From Streptomyces sp. SCUT-3 (GTDB taxonomy: Bacteria; Actinomycetota; Actinomycetes; Streptomycetales; Streptomycetaceae), in NCBI RefSeq assembly GCF_014083985.1, contig NZ_CP046907.1:248001-312000 (forward strand): a stretch of DNA of 64,000 bases, written 5' to 3'. The number at the start of each line of letters is the position of its first letter. Positions within the stretch are counted from its first letter, which is position 1. The notes under the pieces were generated by a model. It saw only the letters and a program-made list of their open reading frames with translations. It was not told where the DNA came from and did not search any database. This document shows positions 50,162-58,722 of this stretch, one piece after another. The position numbers were made by a program, and so were the translations under genes.

Positions 50162-51560
50162 TTCGAGGATCGTCGCCGGGCTCCGCGCGTGGATGGAGAC
50201 GGCCGCGCCGGGCGCGAGGCTGCCGTCCACACGGGCGCTGACCGCGCAGTACGGAGCAAGCCCGGTCACGGTGCAGAAGGCACTGCGGACCCTGGCCGCG
50301 CAGGGGGCGGTGGAGACCCGGCCCGGCGTGGGGACCTTCGTCCGCGCGGTCCGCGCGGCCCGCCCGAACGACTACGGGTGGCAGACCGCGGCGCTCGGGG
50401 CGCCGCGGAACCGCGTTCCGCAGCTGTCCACGGCGCTGCGGACCGTCCAGAACGACGTGATCGCGCTGCACTCGGGCTACCCGGACCGGGAACTGCTGCC
50501 CGAGCGCCTGGTGCGGGCCGCGTTCGCCCGTGCGGCCCGCGGCGACACCGCCGTCGGCCGCCCGCCGGCCGCGGGACTTCCCGAGCTGCAGGCGTGGTTC
50601 GCGGCCGAGCTCGGCGCCGCGGCGCCGGCCGGGGTCGCGCCGCCGTCGCCGGGCGACGTCGTCGTGTTCCCCGGCAGCCAGAGCGGCCTCAGCACCGTCT
50701 TCCGCGCCCTCGTCGGCGCGGGCCGCCCGCTGCTGGTGGAGTCACCGACCTACTGGGGGGCGATCCTCGCCGCCGCGCAGGCGGGCGTGCGGCTCGTGCC
50801 CGTCCCCAGCGGGGCGCACGGCCCCGACCAGGACGAGCTGGCGCGGGCGTTCGAGCAGACCGGGGCTCGGGCCTTCTACGCCCAGCCGAACTTCGCCAAC
50901 CCCACCGGCGCCCAGTGGCCGCCCGGCCTGGCCGACCGGGTCCTCGGCATCGTCCGCGAGCACGGCGCATTCCTGATCGAGGACGACTGGGCGCACGACT
51001 TCGGCATCACCGCCGACCCGGTCCCGGTCGCCGCCCGGGACGACAGCGGGCACGTCGTCCACCTGCGTTCCCTGACCAAGAGCGTCTCCCCGGCCGTCCG
51101 CATCGCCGGGGTGGTCGCCCGCGGCCCGGCGCGGACGCGTCTCCTCGCCGACGCCCAGGCCGAGTCCGTGTACGTCAGCGGCGTCCTCCAGGCCGTCGCG
51201 CTCAACGTCGTCACCCAGTCCGCCTGGCGCACGCACCTGCGGAGCCTGCGTCACCGGCTCGCCGCCCGCCGGGACCTCCTCGTCGGAGCGCTCCGGGAGC
51301 ACGCCCCCACCGCCCGCGTCGAAGCCGTGCCGCAGGGAGGGCTGAACCTGTGGGTCCGGCTGCCGGACGCCACCGACCTGGCGCGGCTCGTCCGGGACTG
51401 CGAGGAGGCCGGAGTCGTCGTGGCCCCCGGCAACGAGTGGTTCCCCGCCGAGCCGACCGGTGCCTACCTCCGGCTCAACTACTCGGGGCCGAATCCCGGC
51501 GCCTTCCCGGACGGCGCGCGCGTCATCGGGCAGGCACTCGCACGCCGGCAGGGGCGGTAG
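50145..51560 (+). CDS. MocR-type PLP-dependent regulator (GntR HTH + aminotransferase domain)
   Basis: This protein of 471 residues has a GntR winged HTH at 1-70 (ARLPSTRALTAQYGASPVTV) joined to a fold-type I aminotransferase domain (about 100-465). VVVFPGSQSGLSTVFRALVG lies at the cofactor pocket. YAQPNFANPTGAQWP carries the conserved Asn, IEDDWAHDFG the Asp that pairs with the PLP ring, and RSLTKSVSPAVRIAGVVA the PLP lysine. It is probably a PLP-sensing regulator rather than an aminotransferase. Its ATG overlaps that of the divergent EamA transporter, so it most likely controls that gene. Confidence 0.9.
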   Translation: MDNGSSSRIVAGLRAWMETAAPGARLPSTRALTAQYGASPVTVQKALRTLAAQGAVETRPGVGTFVRAVRAARPNDYGWQTAALGAPRNRVPQLSTALRTVQNDVIALHSGYPDRELLPERLVRAAFARAARGDTAVGRPPAAGLPELQAWFAAELGAAAPAGVAPPSPGDVVVFPGSQSGLSTVFRALVGAGRPLLVESPTYWGAILAAAQAGVRLVPVPSGAHGPDQDELARAFEQTGARAFYAQPNFANPTGAQWPPGLADRVLGIVREHGAFLIEDDWAHDFGITADPVPVAARDDSGHVVHLRSLTKSVSPAVRIAGVVARGPARTRLLADAQAESVYVSGVLQAVALNVVTQSAWRTHLRSLRHRLAARRDLLVGALREHAPTARVEAVPQGGLNLWVRLPDATDLARLVRDCEEAGVVVAPGNEWFPAEPTGAYLRLNYSGPNPGAFPDGARVIGQALARRQGR

Positions 51561-51592
51561 CGGTCGCGGCGGGCGCGGGCCCGCCGCGGCGG

Positions 51593-52345
51593 CTACGCGT
51601 CGGCGCCGGCCGGCGAGGCCGTGCGGCGGACCAGGTCCCGGAGCCCGGCGGTGGCCTGCCGGTGCAGGCCGCCGCCGAAGGTGACCCGCGAGGCGCCGAG
51701 CCTTCCCAGGCGGGCCGGCGCCGGGCCGCCGGGGAGGCACAGGGCGTTGACCGGGACGCGGAGGCCCTCGGCCAGGTCGGGCAGCACCTCGGCCGGGGCG
51801 AGGATCGGGTAGACGACGTCCGCGCCCGCCCCTGCGTACAGCCGGCCGCGGCGGACCGCCGACTCCACCGAGCCGTCCCCGTGCAGGAAGGTGTCGACGC
51901 GGGCGTTGATCACCAGGCGGCCGGCGGCCGCCGCGCTCACCTCGGCGAGCCGGTCGGCGTGCTCCCGCGGATCCTCGAGCTCGCCGGTGGCCGGATCGGA
52001 GTCCTCCAGGTTGCAGCCGACGACGCCCGCCTCCAGGAGCCGTTCGACGATCTCTGCGGGGGCGAGCCCGTACCCGGCCTCGATGTCGGCGGTCACCGGC
52101 ACGTCCACCGCGCGGACGATCCTGCGCAGAGCGGCGAACATCTCGTCGGGCGGGGTGTGCTCGCCGTCCTCGTACCCCAGCACCGCGGCGACCGCCGAGC
52201 TGGAGGTGGCCAGGGCGGGGAAGCCGCCGTCGGCGAAGGCCCGGGCGCTGACCGCGTCCCAGACGTTGGGGAGCACCAGCGGGTCGTCGGGCTCGGCTCG
52301 GTCGTGCAGCGCCCGGAACGCCTCGGCGCTCGTCCTGGCAGGCAT
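51593..52345 (-). CDS. Isocitrate lyase/PEP mutase superfamily enzyme
   Basis: This 250-residue enzyme has the (beta/alpha)8 fold of the ICL/PEPM group. It has LVLPNVWDAVSARAFADGGF, SSSAVAAVLGYEDGE, VPVTADIEAGYGLAPAE with the metal-binding Asp/Glu, and VGCNLEDSDPATGEL. LVINARVDTFL follows in the barrel. The Cys of true isocitrate lyases (KKCGH) is not present. It resembles 2-methylisocitrate-lyase-like or oxaloacetate-hydrolase-like proteins, of which many are annotated only by superfamily. No partner gene in the neighbourhood indicates the substrate. Confidence 0.85.
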   Translation of the reverse strand: MPARTSAEAFRALHDRAEPDDPLVLPNVWDAVSARAFADGGFPALATSSSAVAAVLGYEDGEHTPPDEMFAALRRIVRAVDVPVTADIEAGYGLAPAEIVERLLEAGVVGCNLEDSDPATGELEDPREHADRLAEVSAAAAGRLVINARVDTFLHGDGSVESAVRRGRLYAGAGADVVYPILAPAEVLPDLAEGLRVPVNALCLPGGPAPARLGRLGASRVTFGGGLHRQATAGLRDLVRRTASPAGADA

Positions 52346-52564
52346 CAGTCGTCTCCCACAGTCGTCGGGCGCTCGTCGCCCGGGTCCGTCCGGCGGAGGC
52401 AACTCTGCACGCCTCCGGGCCGTCCGGAGAAGATCTGGGATGCTTCGGGTCGGCGCACTGCCGTGAGGCGGGGGATGCACACGCATGCGCGCCGCAAGGA
52501 ACCGGACTCCCCGGGCACCGGCCCGGGGCCGCTGCCGGCACCGGTGCACAGAAAGGATCGTGGC

Positions 52565-53107
52565 ATGTCCAGCGACCGCCTCATGCGCATCCACAGCGCC
52601 GAGTTCAAGGCCATGGCCGAGCGGGTCCTGCGGGTCACCGAGCTCACCTCCCGCCTGAACGTCCTGCCCTTCGAGGACGAGGCGGGCAAGGCGGAACTGT
52701 TCGAGCAGATCCTCGGCAGGCCGCTGCCCCCGAGGGTCACGATCTATCCGCCCTTCTACACGGACCACGGCCTGAACCTCGACCTCGCCGAGCGCGTCTT
52801 CATCAACCAGAACTGCACGTTCCTGGACTACGCCGGTATCCGGCTCGGCGAGCGCGTGATGATCGGACCGAAGGTCACGTTCATCACCAGCGGCCACCCG
52901 GTCGATCCCGGGGAGCGGCGGCTGTACCTCACCGGCGCACCCATCGACGTGGCGGAGAACGTGTGGATCGGTGCCGGTGCCACGATCCTGCCCGGCGTCA
53001 GCATCGGCCGTGACGCCGTGGTCGCCGCCGGCGCGGTCGTGGCCGACGACGTCCCGCCGGCAAGCCTGGTGACCGGCAGCAAGGCGACCGTGCACCGGAG
53101 CTGGTGA
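52565..53107 (+). CDS. Sugar O-acetyltransferase (maltose/galactoside type)
   Basis: This 180-residue protein begins with the short helical MAC-like N-terminal segment (LTSRLNVLPFEDEAGKAELF) and then has hexapeptide repeats (about 75-175). TFITSGHPVDPGERR carries the catalytic His seen in LacA/Maa. INQNCTFLDYAGIRLGERV and NVWIGAGATILPGVSIG are the coenzyme A-binding coils. The acceptor is probably a sugar such as maltose or galactoside. The ATG has AAAGGA 8 nt upstream. It is divergent from the ICL-type enzyme. Confidence 0.9.
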   Translation: MSSDRLMRIHSAEFKAMAERVLRVTELTSRLNVLPFEDEAGKAELFEQILGRPLPPRVTIYPPFYTDHGLNLDLAERVFINQNCTFLDYAGIRLGERVMIGPKVTFITSGHPVDPGERRLYLTGAPIDVAENVWIGAGATILPGVSIGRDAVVAAGAVVADDVPPASLVTGSKATVHRSW

Positions 53108-53237
53108 CGGCCCCTTCGACGCCACGCCGGATCCGGCTGCGGGCAGCCACCGCGTCCCGCGGCCCGGGCCCGGGCAGTCCCGGGGCCGGGCCGTCCCGGA
53201 GCCGGGCCGTCCGCGCCCCGGGCCGCACGGCGGCGGG

Positions 53238-53858
53238 TCAGTCGAAGTCGAGCTCTCCGGTGCGGGTCCTCTTCAGTTCGAAGAAGTCGGGGTACGCGGC
53301 CAGGGTGCGGGCGGCGTCGAAGAGGCGCGCGGCCTCCTCGCCCCGGGGGATCGAGTTCAGGACGGGCCCGAAGAAGGCCACGCCGTCGATGTGGATGGTG
53401 GGCGTGCCCACGTCCTCGCCCACCGGGTCCATGCCCTCGTGGTGGCTCTTGCGCAGCGCCTCGTCGTACTCCTCGCTGTCGCCCGCGGCCAGCAGGTCCG
53501 CCGGCAGGCCGACCTCGGCCAGCGCCTGCGCGGCGACCTCCGCGAAGTCCTTGCTGCCGCCGTTGTGGATGCGGGTACCGAGCGCGGTGTAGAGGGCGGG
53601 CAGCACCTGCTCGCCGTGCTCGAGCCCGGCGGCGGTGCAGATGCGGACCAGGGACAGCGAGTCGTCGACCAGTTCGCGGTACCAGTCGGGCAGTTCCCGG
53701 CCCTCGTTGAGCACGTACAGGCTCATCACCCGGAACCGCAGGTCCAGGTCGCGGTGCTTTTGGACCTCGAGGATCCAGCGCGAGGTGATCCAGGCGAAGG
53801 GACAGACCGGGTCGAAGTAGAAGTCGACCCTGGCAGGGCGGTCGGTTGCAGCCGTCAT
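53238..53858 (-). CDS. Mycothiol-dependent nitroreductase Rv2466c-like DsbA protein
   Basis: This 206-residue thioredoxin-fold protein resembles Mycobacterium tuberculosis Rv2466c. The active site is [19 protein letters not shown], with Cys19 retained and Ala in the place where a second Cys would sit. The insert contains [20 protein letters not shown], the cis-Pro loop is [17 protein letters not shown], and a final helix follows. Rv2466c uses mycothiol to reduce nitro prodrugs and disulfides. The missing second Cys here suggests a monothiol mechanism or altered function. It lies alone, with no coupled gene. Confidence 0.85.
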   Translation of the reverse strand: MTAATDRPARVDFYFDPVCPFAWITSRWILEVQKHRDLDLRFRVMSLYVLNEGRELPDWYRELVDDSLSLVRICTAAGLEHGEQVLPALYTALGTRIHNGGSKDFAEVAAQALAEVGLPADLLAAGDSEEYDEALRKSHHEGMDPVGEDVGTPTIHIDGVAFFGPVLNSIPRGEEAARLFDAARTLAAYPDFFELKRTRTGELDFD

Positions 53859-54231
53859 GCAAAGGCTCCTGTGGTGTTCATGGTGAGGTGTTCGCCGTCG
53901 GCCTGCTCACCATAGGGCGCCGACGGGGCGTTCCTCCTGCGGATTTGACGCTTGATCACTTGTATCCGGTCGTCCCGTCCTGCCTCCGCCCCGCTCCTGC
54001 CCCTGCCCCTGCCCCAACTCCCGCTTCCGCCGTACGGATCCGGCCACACCCGCGGCGGGACGGAAGCGTTTTCGGCCACGCAGGGAAGGATTCGAGCCAC
54101 TGTCATATGCCTGACAGGACAACGGTGCTGGTGGAACCGATGATGTTGCTGCGCCGACCCGGCCGGAACCGTGCGTGTCACGGCGCGCGCGCCCTGTACG
54201 GACGGCCACAACCGTCCCGAGGAGGGCGCAC
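53859..54231. other. Divergent intergenic region with an inverted repeat
   Basis: This 373-nt region holds the promoters of the DsbA-like and FAD oxidoreductase genes. The clearest element is the inverted repeat CTGTCA (54100-54105) and TGACAG (54112-54117), with a 6-nt centre, 115-132 nt before the oxidoreductase ATG. It could be an operator. A Pro-codon-like CCCCTG microrepeat lies near 53998-54012. No convincing gene is present in the gap. Confidence 0.5.
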
Positions 54232-55722
54232 ATGCCCCTGGAACCGACCCGCCGCAATGCTCTGCACGGCTTCGCCGCGATGGCCGTGGTGATCGGCTTC
54301 GACCCCCTGAACCGCCTGTGGGTCACCGACGACGGCCGGCAGGAGGGGGGCGCCCGCCGGGCCGCCTCGGCCACCCTGGAGGCGCTGCCCCCGCTCGACG
54401 GGACGCTGCTCGTCGACGAGGCGTCGCTGGCCGCGGCGGCGGACGACTACGGCCACATCGTGCACCGCACGCCCTCCGCCGTCCTGCGCCCGGGGTCGGT
54501 CGCCGACATCGTCGCGATGGTCCGGTACTGCAACACCCGCGGCCTGAAGGTCGCCCCCAGGGGCCAGGGCCACACCACCTACGGCCAGGCCCAGACCGAG
54601 GGCGGCCTCGTCGTCGAGACCTCCCCCCTGGACCGGATCGGCCAGGTGAGCGGGAACACCGTGACCGTCGGCGCGGGCGCCCTGTGGAGCTCGGTGGCCA
54701 AGGCCACCCTGGCCCACGGCCTCACTCCCCCGGTGTTCACCGACTACATCGAGCTCTCGGTCGGCGGGACCCTGTCCGTCGGCGGCCTCGGCGGGCAGAC
54801 CCACCGCCACGGCTCCCAGCTCGACACCGTGACCGAGCTGAAGGTGGTCACCGGCGCCGGTGAGCTGATCACCTGCTCCCCCACCCGCCGCGCCGACCTG
54901 TTCCGGGCCGTCCTCGGCGGGCTCGGCCAGTGCGCGATCATCGTCGGCGCCACCCTCCGACTGGTCACCGCACCCGAGACCGTGCGCCACTACCAGCTGC
55001 CCTACTCCGACCTGGAGACCTTCCTGGCCGACCAGCGCCGGCTCGTCACGGAGGGCCGCTTCGCCTACGTCGAGGGGCAGGTCTCCGCCGCCGAGGACGG
55101 CTCCTTCAGCAAGTACGTGCTGGAGGCCGTCGCCTACGGTCCCCCGGCCGGCCCGGCCCCCGACGACACGCAGCTGCTGGCCGGCCTGCGCCACGACCCC
55201 GCCGGCGCGCAGATCGCCGACATGGGCTACTACGCGTTCCTCGACCGGCTCGCGGCGGGCGTGGCGGCCCTGAAGGAGGCGGGGCTGTGGGACTGGGCCC
55301 ACCCGTGGCTCAACGTCATGCTGCCCGGCGACTCCGCCGCCCCCCTGGCCGCGTCCCTGCTCCAGGACCTCGGCCCCGACGACGTCGGCCCCGGCGGCGT
55401 CGTCCTGCTCTACCCGCTGCTGCGCGAGCGGCTGCGCCTGCCGATGCTGCGGACCCCCGACGACCCGGTCCCCTACCTGATGTCGGTGCTGCGCTCCTGC
55501 CCGCCCGGCGACAAGGAGACGGTCGACCGCCTGCTCGCGGCCAACCGCACCGCCTACGAGACGGTGCGCGACAGCGGCGGCCTCCAGTACCCGGTCGGCT
55601 CGATCCCGTTCACCGCCGCCGACTGGCGCGACCACTTCGGGTCGGCGTGGCCGCAGCTGGCCGCCGCCCGCAAGTGCTACGACCCGCGCGGCGTCCTCAC
55701 CCCGGGCCAGGGCGTCTTCTGA
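54232..55722 (+). CDS. FAD-binding oxidoreductase (cytokinin dehydrogenase-like), probable Tat substrate
   Basis: This is a 496-residue oxidoreductase of the PCMH/VAO type. The N-terminus has a twin-arginine-like sequence TRRNALHGFAAMAVVIGF, suggesting export by the Tat pathway. The FAD domain (about 70-250) has TPSAVLRPGSVADIVAMVRY and PRGQGHTTYGQAQTEGG, whose His matches the covalent-FAD position in GRGHS proteins. GGTLSVGGLGGQTHRHGSQ is the second FAD contact. The C-terminal substrate domain resembles plant cytokinin dehydrogenases and ends RGVLTPGQGVF. GGAGG lies close to the ATG. The substrate is unknown. Confidence 0.85.
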   Translation: MPLEPTRRNALHGFAAMAVVIGFDPLNRLWVTDDGRQEGGARRAASATLEALPPLDGTLLVDEASLAAAADDYGHIVHRTPSAVLRPGSVADIVAMVRYCNTRGLKVAPRGQGHTTYGQAQTEGGLVVETSPLDRIGQVSGNTVTVGAGALWSSVAKATLAHGLTPPVFTDYIELSVGGTLSVGGLGGQTHRHGSQLDTVTELKVVTGAGELITCSPTRRADLFRAVLGGLGQCAIIVGATLRLVTAPETVRHYQLPYSDLETFLADQRRLVTEGRFAYVEGQVSAAEDGSFSKYVLEAVAYGPPAGPAPDDTQLLAGLRHDPAGAQIADMGYYAFLDRLAAGVAALKEAGLWDWAHPWLNVMLPGDSAAPLAASLLQDLGPDDVGPGGVVLLYPLLRERLRLPMLRTPDDPVPYLMSVLRSCPPGDKETVDRLLAANRTAYETVRDSGGLQYPVGSIPFTAADWRDHFGSAWPQLAAARKCYDPRGVLTPGQGVF

Positions 55723-56062
55723 CGACACCCGGCCCCGGCCGGGTGCGGCCCCTGAACGAGCCGCGCCCGGCCCCGCCCCCGCCCGCCGTCCCCGCCTCCC
55801 CGCGCCCGCCGGCCCCAACGCCACGGGGCCGCGGGGCCACGGGGCCGGCAGGCGCGGGGAGGCGAAGTCCGCATTGCCGACGGTGACAGCGCGTCCGTTC
55901 GCCCGCACGCCGTGCGGTAGTGTGGCCGTCCCACGCAGTGAACGCACCGAGGAGGTGAGCCCCATTACCGCTGCAGCAGGCCGGGCGCTCCCCCCTCACG
56001 GCCGTACGGTCCCTCAGGCGTAGGCGACCGCGGAGCGCCCTTCGACGTCCCGAAAGGCACTC
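55723..56062. other. Leader region of the methyltransferase gene with a short uORF
   Basis: This 340-nt gap follows the oxidoreductase. TAGTGT (55918-55923) is a -10-like box. Downstream, a GTG-started frame (55955-56023) encodes 22 residues (MSPITAAAGRALPPHGRTVP plus two more), but its Shine-Dalgarno directly abuts the start. AAAGG precedes the methyltransferase ATG at 56063. The leader may influence translation; no known riboswitch fold is recognised. Confidence 0.4.
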
Positions 56063-56916
56063 ATGCCGGCTTCGCCGTCACTTCTCACCCTCCCGACCGT
56101 CATCGCCCGGCTCCGGGCCGCGGGCTGCGTCTTCGCCGAGGACGAGGCGCGGTTGATCCTCTCCGCGGCACGCACCCCCGGTGAACTCGCCTCCGCGGTG
56201 GACCGGCGCGTCGCCGGACTGCCCCTCGAACACGTCCTGGGCCGGGCCGAGTTCCGCGGCCTGCGGATCCTCGTGGACCCCGGGGTGTTCGTGCCCCGCC
56301 GCCGCACCGAGTTCCTCGTCGACCGGGCCGCCGCCCTCGCGCGGCCGGGGGCCGTCGTCGTCGACCTGTGCTGCGGCTCGGGCGCGCTGGGCGCGGCGCT
56401 GGCCGCGGCCGTGGACTGCGTCGAACTGCACGCCGCCGACATCGACCCCGCAGCGGTGCGGTGCGCCCGGCGCAACGTCGTCCCCGCCGGGGCCGCGTGT
56501 ACGAGGGAGACCTGTACGAACCGCTGCCCGCCGCGCTGCGGGGCCGCGTCGACGTCCTGCTCGCCAACGTGCCCTACGTGCCCACAGGCGAGATCGGGCT
56601 GCTGCCCGCGGAGGCCCGCGAGCACGAGGCCCGGGTGGCGCTCGACGGCGGCGAGGACGGACTCGACGTCCTGCGGCGGGTGGCCGCGCAGGCGCCGCAG
56701 TGGCTGGCGCCGGGCGGCAGCCTGCTGTTCGAGACGAGTGAGGGCCAGGCACCGGCGGCCGCGGAGACCGTCGCCCGCAGCGCTCTGGTCCCGCGGGTGG
56801 CCGTCGACGAGGAGCTGCACGCCACCGTCGTCGTCGCGACCCGGCCCGGCGCCGGCGGAGCCTGCACCGACGTGCCCGGCGCCGTGCGCGGTCCGGGCAC
56901 TCCGCACGGCGGCTGA
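56063..56916 (+). pseudogene. HemK/PrmC-like N5-glutamine methyltransferase, single frameshift
   Basis: Translation from the ATG gives a HemK-type helical N-terminus and LEHVLGRAEFRGLRILVDP. FVPRRRTEFLV and the SAM-binding VVVDLCCGSGALGAALAAAV follow. After NVVPAG the frame breaks in the G run 56489-56492, where one G is missing. The second half continues as GRVYEGDLYEPLPAALRG with the catalytic NVPYVP (NPPY-like) and LAPGGSLLFETSEGQ. Restored length is about 284 residues. It resembles a stand-alone methyltransferase paralogue of release factor methylases; the Val in NVPY is a variant. All blocks remain, so a base-call error is likely. Confidence 0.85.
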
Positions 56917-56961
56917 CCCGCCGGGACCGCGGCGAGGTCCTTGGGCCGGCGGGCCGGACAC

Positions 56962-57096
56962 TCAGCCCGCCTGCCCCGCCGGGGTGGTCGGGAGCAGGTC
57001 GTTCACCCGCGGACGCGGGCGGCCACCGGTCTCCTCGGAGCGGCGTATGCGGTCGGCCGCCCACGGCGTCGGGTTGTCGTGGACCGGGCGGGTCAT
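56962..57096 (-). CDS. Small hypothetical protein (44 aa) coupled to the NAD(P)-binding gene
   Basis: This frame of 44 residues (MTRPVHDNPTPWAADRIRR at the start) begins at an ATG that overlaps the preceding stop as ATGA. The overlap is the main evidence for translation. It is charged, without membrane segment or known domain. No ribosome binding site is obvious, which fits reinitiation after the upstream stop. Confidence 0.45.
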   Translation of the reverse strand: MTRPVHDNPTPWAADRIRRSEETGGRPRPRVNDLLPTTPAGQAG

Positions 57097-57698
57097 GCGG
57101 CGGACACCCCCGCGTGCGTCCGGTGCAGGGTCGGCGTCTCGGCCTCGTCCAGCAGCGCGCGGGCGAAGTCCCCGGGCGTGATCAGGCTGTCGGCGGCCGC
57201 CGGGGCGACCGCGTAGCCCCCCGAGGGCTCGCCCTCGCGGTCGAAGTCCCCCGCCGGGCTCAACACCACCCAGTCCAGCGCCTGCGGCGCCGCCGCCCGC
57301 AGCGCCTCGGTGCCGGCTGCGTGGCCGACGTAGAACTCCCGCCACTCCTGCGGGTACCCGGGAGTGTCCATCAGCAGGTCCCCGGACGCGGTGGGCAGTA
57401 CGGACGCCAGCCCGACCGACACCAGCCGCTCCACCCCGGCCGCCGTGAGCCCCTCTGCGAGAGCCCGGGCGGCGGCGGGGAAGAACTCCCCGGGGCGTGC
57501 CCCGGGTTCGTACACGGCGACGATCGCCGCGTCGTGCCCGGCCGCGAGCCGCGCCACGGCCGCCGGGTCCGTCACGTCCCCGTCGGCCCGCCGGGCAGCG
57601 GTGACGTCGTGGCCCCGCCGCCGGGCCTCCGCCACGGCCTCCCGGCCGACTCGTCCACTCGATCCGAACACGATGATCCTGCGGTTCTTCGATTCCAT
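57093..57698 (-). CDS. NAD(P)H-binding (NmrA/SDR-like) protein
   Basis: This 201-residue atypical short-chain dehydrogenase has the nucleotide loop IIVFGSSGRVGREAVAEARR at 8-27. The second strand motif is RGHDVTAARRADGDVTDP. DAAIVAVYEPG and VERLVSVGLASVLP match the NmrA/YwnB-like group, which often lacks full catalytic residues and may sense NAD(P). LDWVVLSPAGDFD is the C-terminal conserved block. The ATG lies 7 nt after TAGGCT, a -10 box, so the mRNA is probably leaderless. It is divergent from an HxlR regulator, a common redox-responsive pairing. Confidence 0.88.
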   Translation of the reverse strand: MESKNRRIIVFGSSGRVGREAVAEARRRGHDVTAARRADGDVTDPAAVARLAAGHDAAIVAVYEPGARPGEFFPAAARALAEGLTAAGVERLVSVGLASVLPTASGDLLMDTPGYPQEWREFYVGHAAGTEALRAAAPQALDWVVLSPAGDFDREGEPSGGYAVAPAAADSLITPGDFARALLDEAETPTLHRTHAGVSAA

Positions 57699-57723
57699 GG
57701 GCGGGAGCCTAGGCAAGTGGCTG

Positions 57724-57741
57724 GTTTCCGATCGGATACCG
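57724..57741. promoter_or_regulatory. Palindromic HxlR operator in the divergent promoter
   Basis: TCCGATCGGA (57727-57736) is a perfect palindrome inside an 18-bp element bounded by GGT and ACC. It lies between the -10 boxes of the NAD(P)-binding gene and the HxlR gene. HxlR proteins bind such palindromes as dimers, so one dimer could repress both genes. Inferred. Confidence 0.6.
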
Positions 57742-57757
57742 CCCTACGGTGTGGACC

Positions 57758-58153
57758 ATGACCGAGCCGGAAGCAGAACGGGCGCCGCTGGACCCGGAGA
57801 TGTTCGACCCCGTCTGCCCGTCGCCGCTGGCGCCGTTCCGCGTGGGCGACAAGTGGGCACCGATGGTCCTCCGGTGCCTGCAGGACGGCCCGCGCCGGTT
57901 CTCGGAGCTCAAGGTCCCGCTGGGCGGCGTCACGGCCAAGTCGCTGACCCGGTCCCTGCGCGGCCTGGAGCAGGCCGGTTTCGTCGCACGGGAGGAGCAC
58001 GGGGGAACGGAGCGCCGCGTCGAGTACTCCCTGACCCCGCTCGGCCGGGGCCTGCTGGGGGCGCTGGACGCGGCCTGCGAGTGGACCCGGGAGCACTGGG
58101 ACGAGCTGATCGACGCGCAGGAGGCAGGCCTTTCGGGCACCGCCGGTCGTTGA
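57758..58153 (+). CDS. HxlR family transcriptional regulator
   Basis: This 131-residue winged-helix regulator has FDPVCPSPLAPFRVGDKWAP at the N-terminus, with the single Cys that senses electrophiles or oxidants in HypR/QorR-type proteins. VLRCLQDGPRRFSELKVPLG and TAKSLTRSLRGLEQAGFVAR are the HTH, and VEYSLTPLGRGLL the wing. The ATG at 57758 lies 7 nt after TACGGT (57745-57750), so it is probably leaderless; a GTG at 57749 overlaps that box. It is divergent from the NAD(P)-binding gene, suggesting redox control of both. Confidence 0.9.
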   Translation: MTEPEAERAPLDPEMFDPVCPSPLAPFRVGDKWAPMVLRCLQDGPRRFSELKVPLGGVTAKSLTRSLRGLEQAGFVAREEHGGTERRVEYSLTPLGRGLLGALDAACEWTREHWDELIDAQEAGLSGTAGR

Positions 58154-58299
58154 CCGGCCCGGGACACGGTCGCGCGCCCGCACCCACTGCCCTGCCCTCC
58201 GGATCGGCCCACGACAGCCTCCCTTCACGTTCCGGGACCGGGCCGCACCGCGGCGGGCGGCGGCGTCACCCACCGCGGCCGGGATCTCGTGCCACTCCT

Positions 58300-58719
58300 T
58301 TATGAGCAACGGACTCCAGCGACCGGGACGGCGAAGCCGCGGACCGCCAACGGCGACCGGACCTCGCGGACCGCGTTCGAGATGGTGGAACGGTCCGCCA
58401 CGTACAAATCGGCGAGCGCCGCATGCGGCAAACCGAGCCGCAAGTGCACCAACGCAACCAGCAGCCGGTCCGCGAAGACCAGCCGCCGCTTCGGTCCGGC
58501 ACCTGCCGCCCGACGTCGGCCCTGGCCATGCCGCCGGCGCAGCGCCGGCTCACGGGCAGCCTCCCGACGCGGAGCAAGCTCTTCGAGCAACTCGCCGAAG
58601 TGTGCACGGGAGACCCCGGACAGGGCAGGACGGGAACAGGCCGCACGGGCCCGGGCAAGCGTCACGACTCGCCCAACCCGTGCGGTCCTTCTCGTGTCAC
58701 GGGCAGGCCGCGACCGCAA
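58300..58719 (-). pseudogene. Truncated IS5-type transposase (N-terminal part)
   Basis: This 139-residue frame matches only the DNA-binding N-terminus of an actinomycete transposase. LVFADRLLVALVHLRLGLPH and ADLYVADRSTISNAVREVRS form the HTH_Tnp_4 domain, ending LAVRGFAVP. The DDE catalytic part, normally about 170 further residues, is absent; the frame stops shortly after the HTH. No inverted terminal repeats are seen. It is a dead fragment, read on the same strand as a second fragment at 58996. Confidence 0.75.
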
Positions 58720-58722
58720 GTC

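Noticed and set aside
53846-54292. 148-residue plus-strand frame in the gap before the FAD oxidoreductase
   Set aside because: It overlaps the DsbA-like gene start and the FAD gene, is low in complexity and has no family features.
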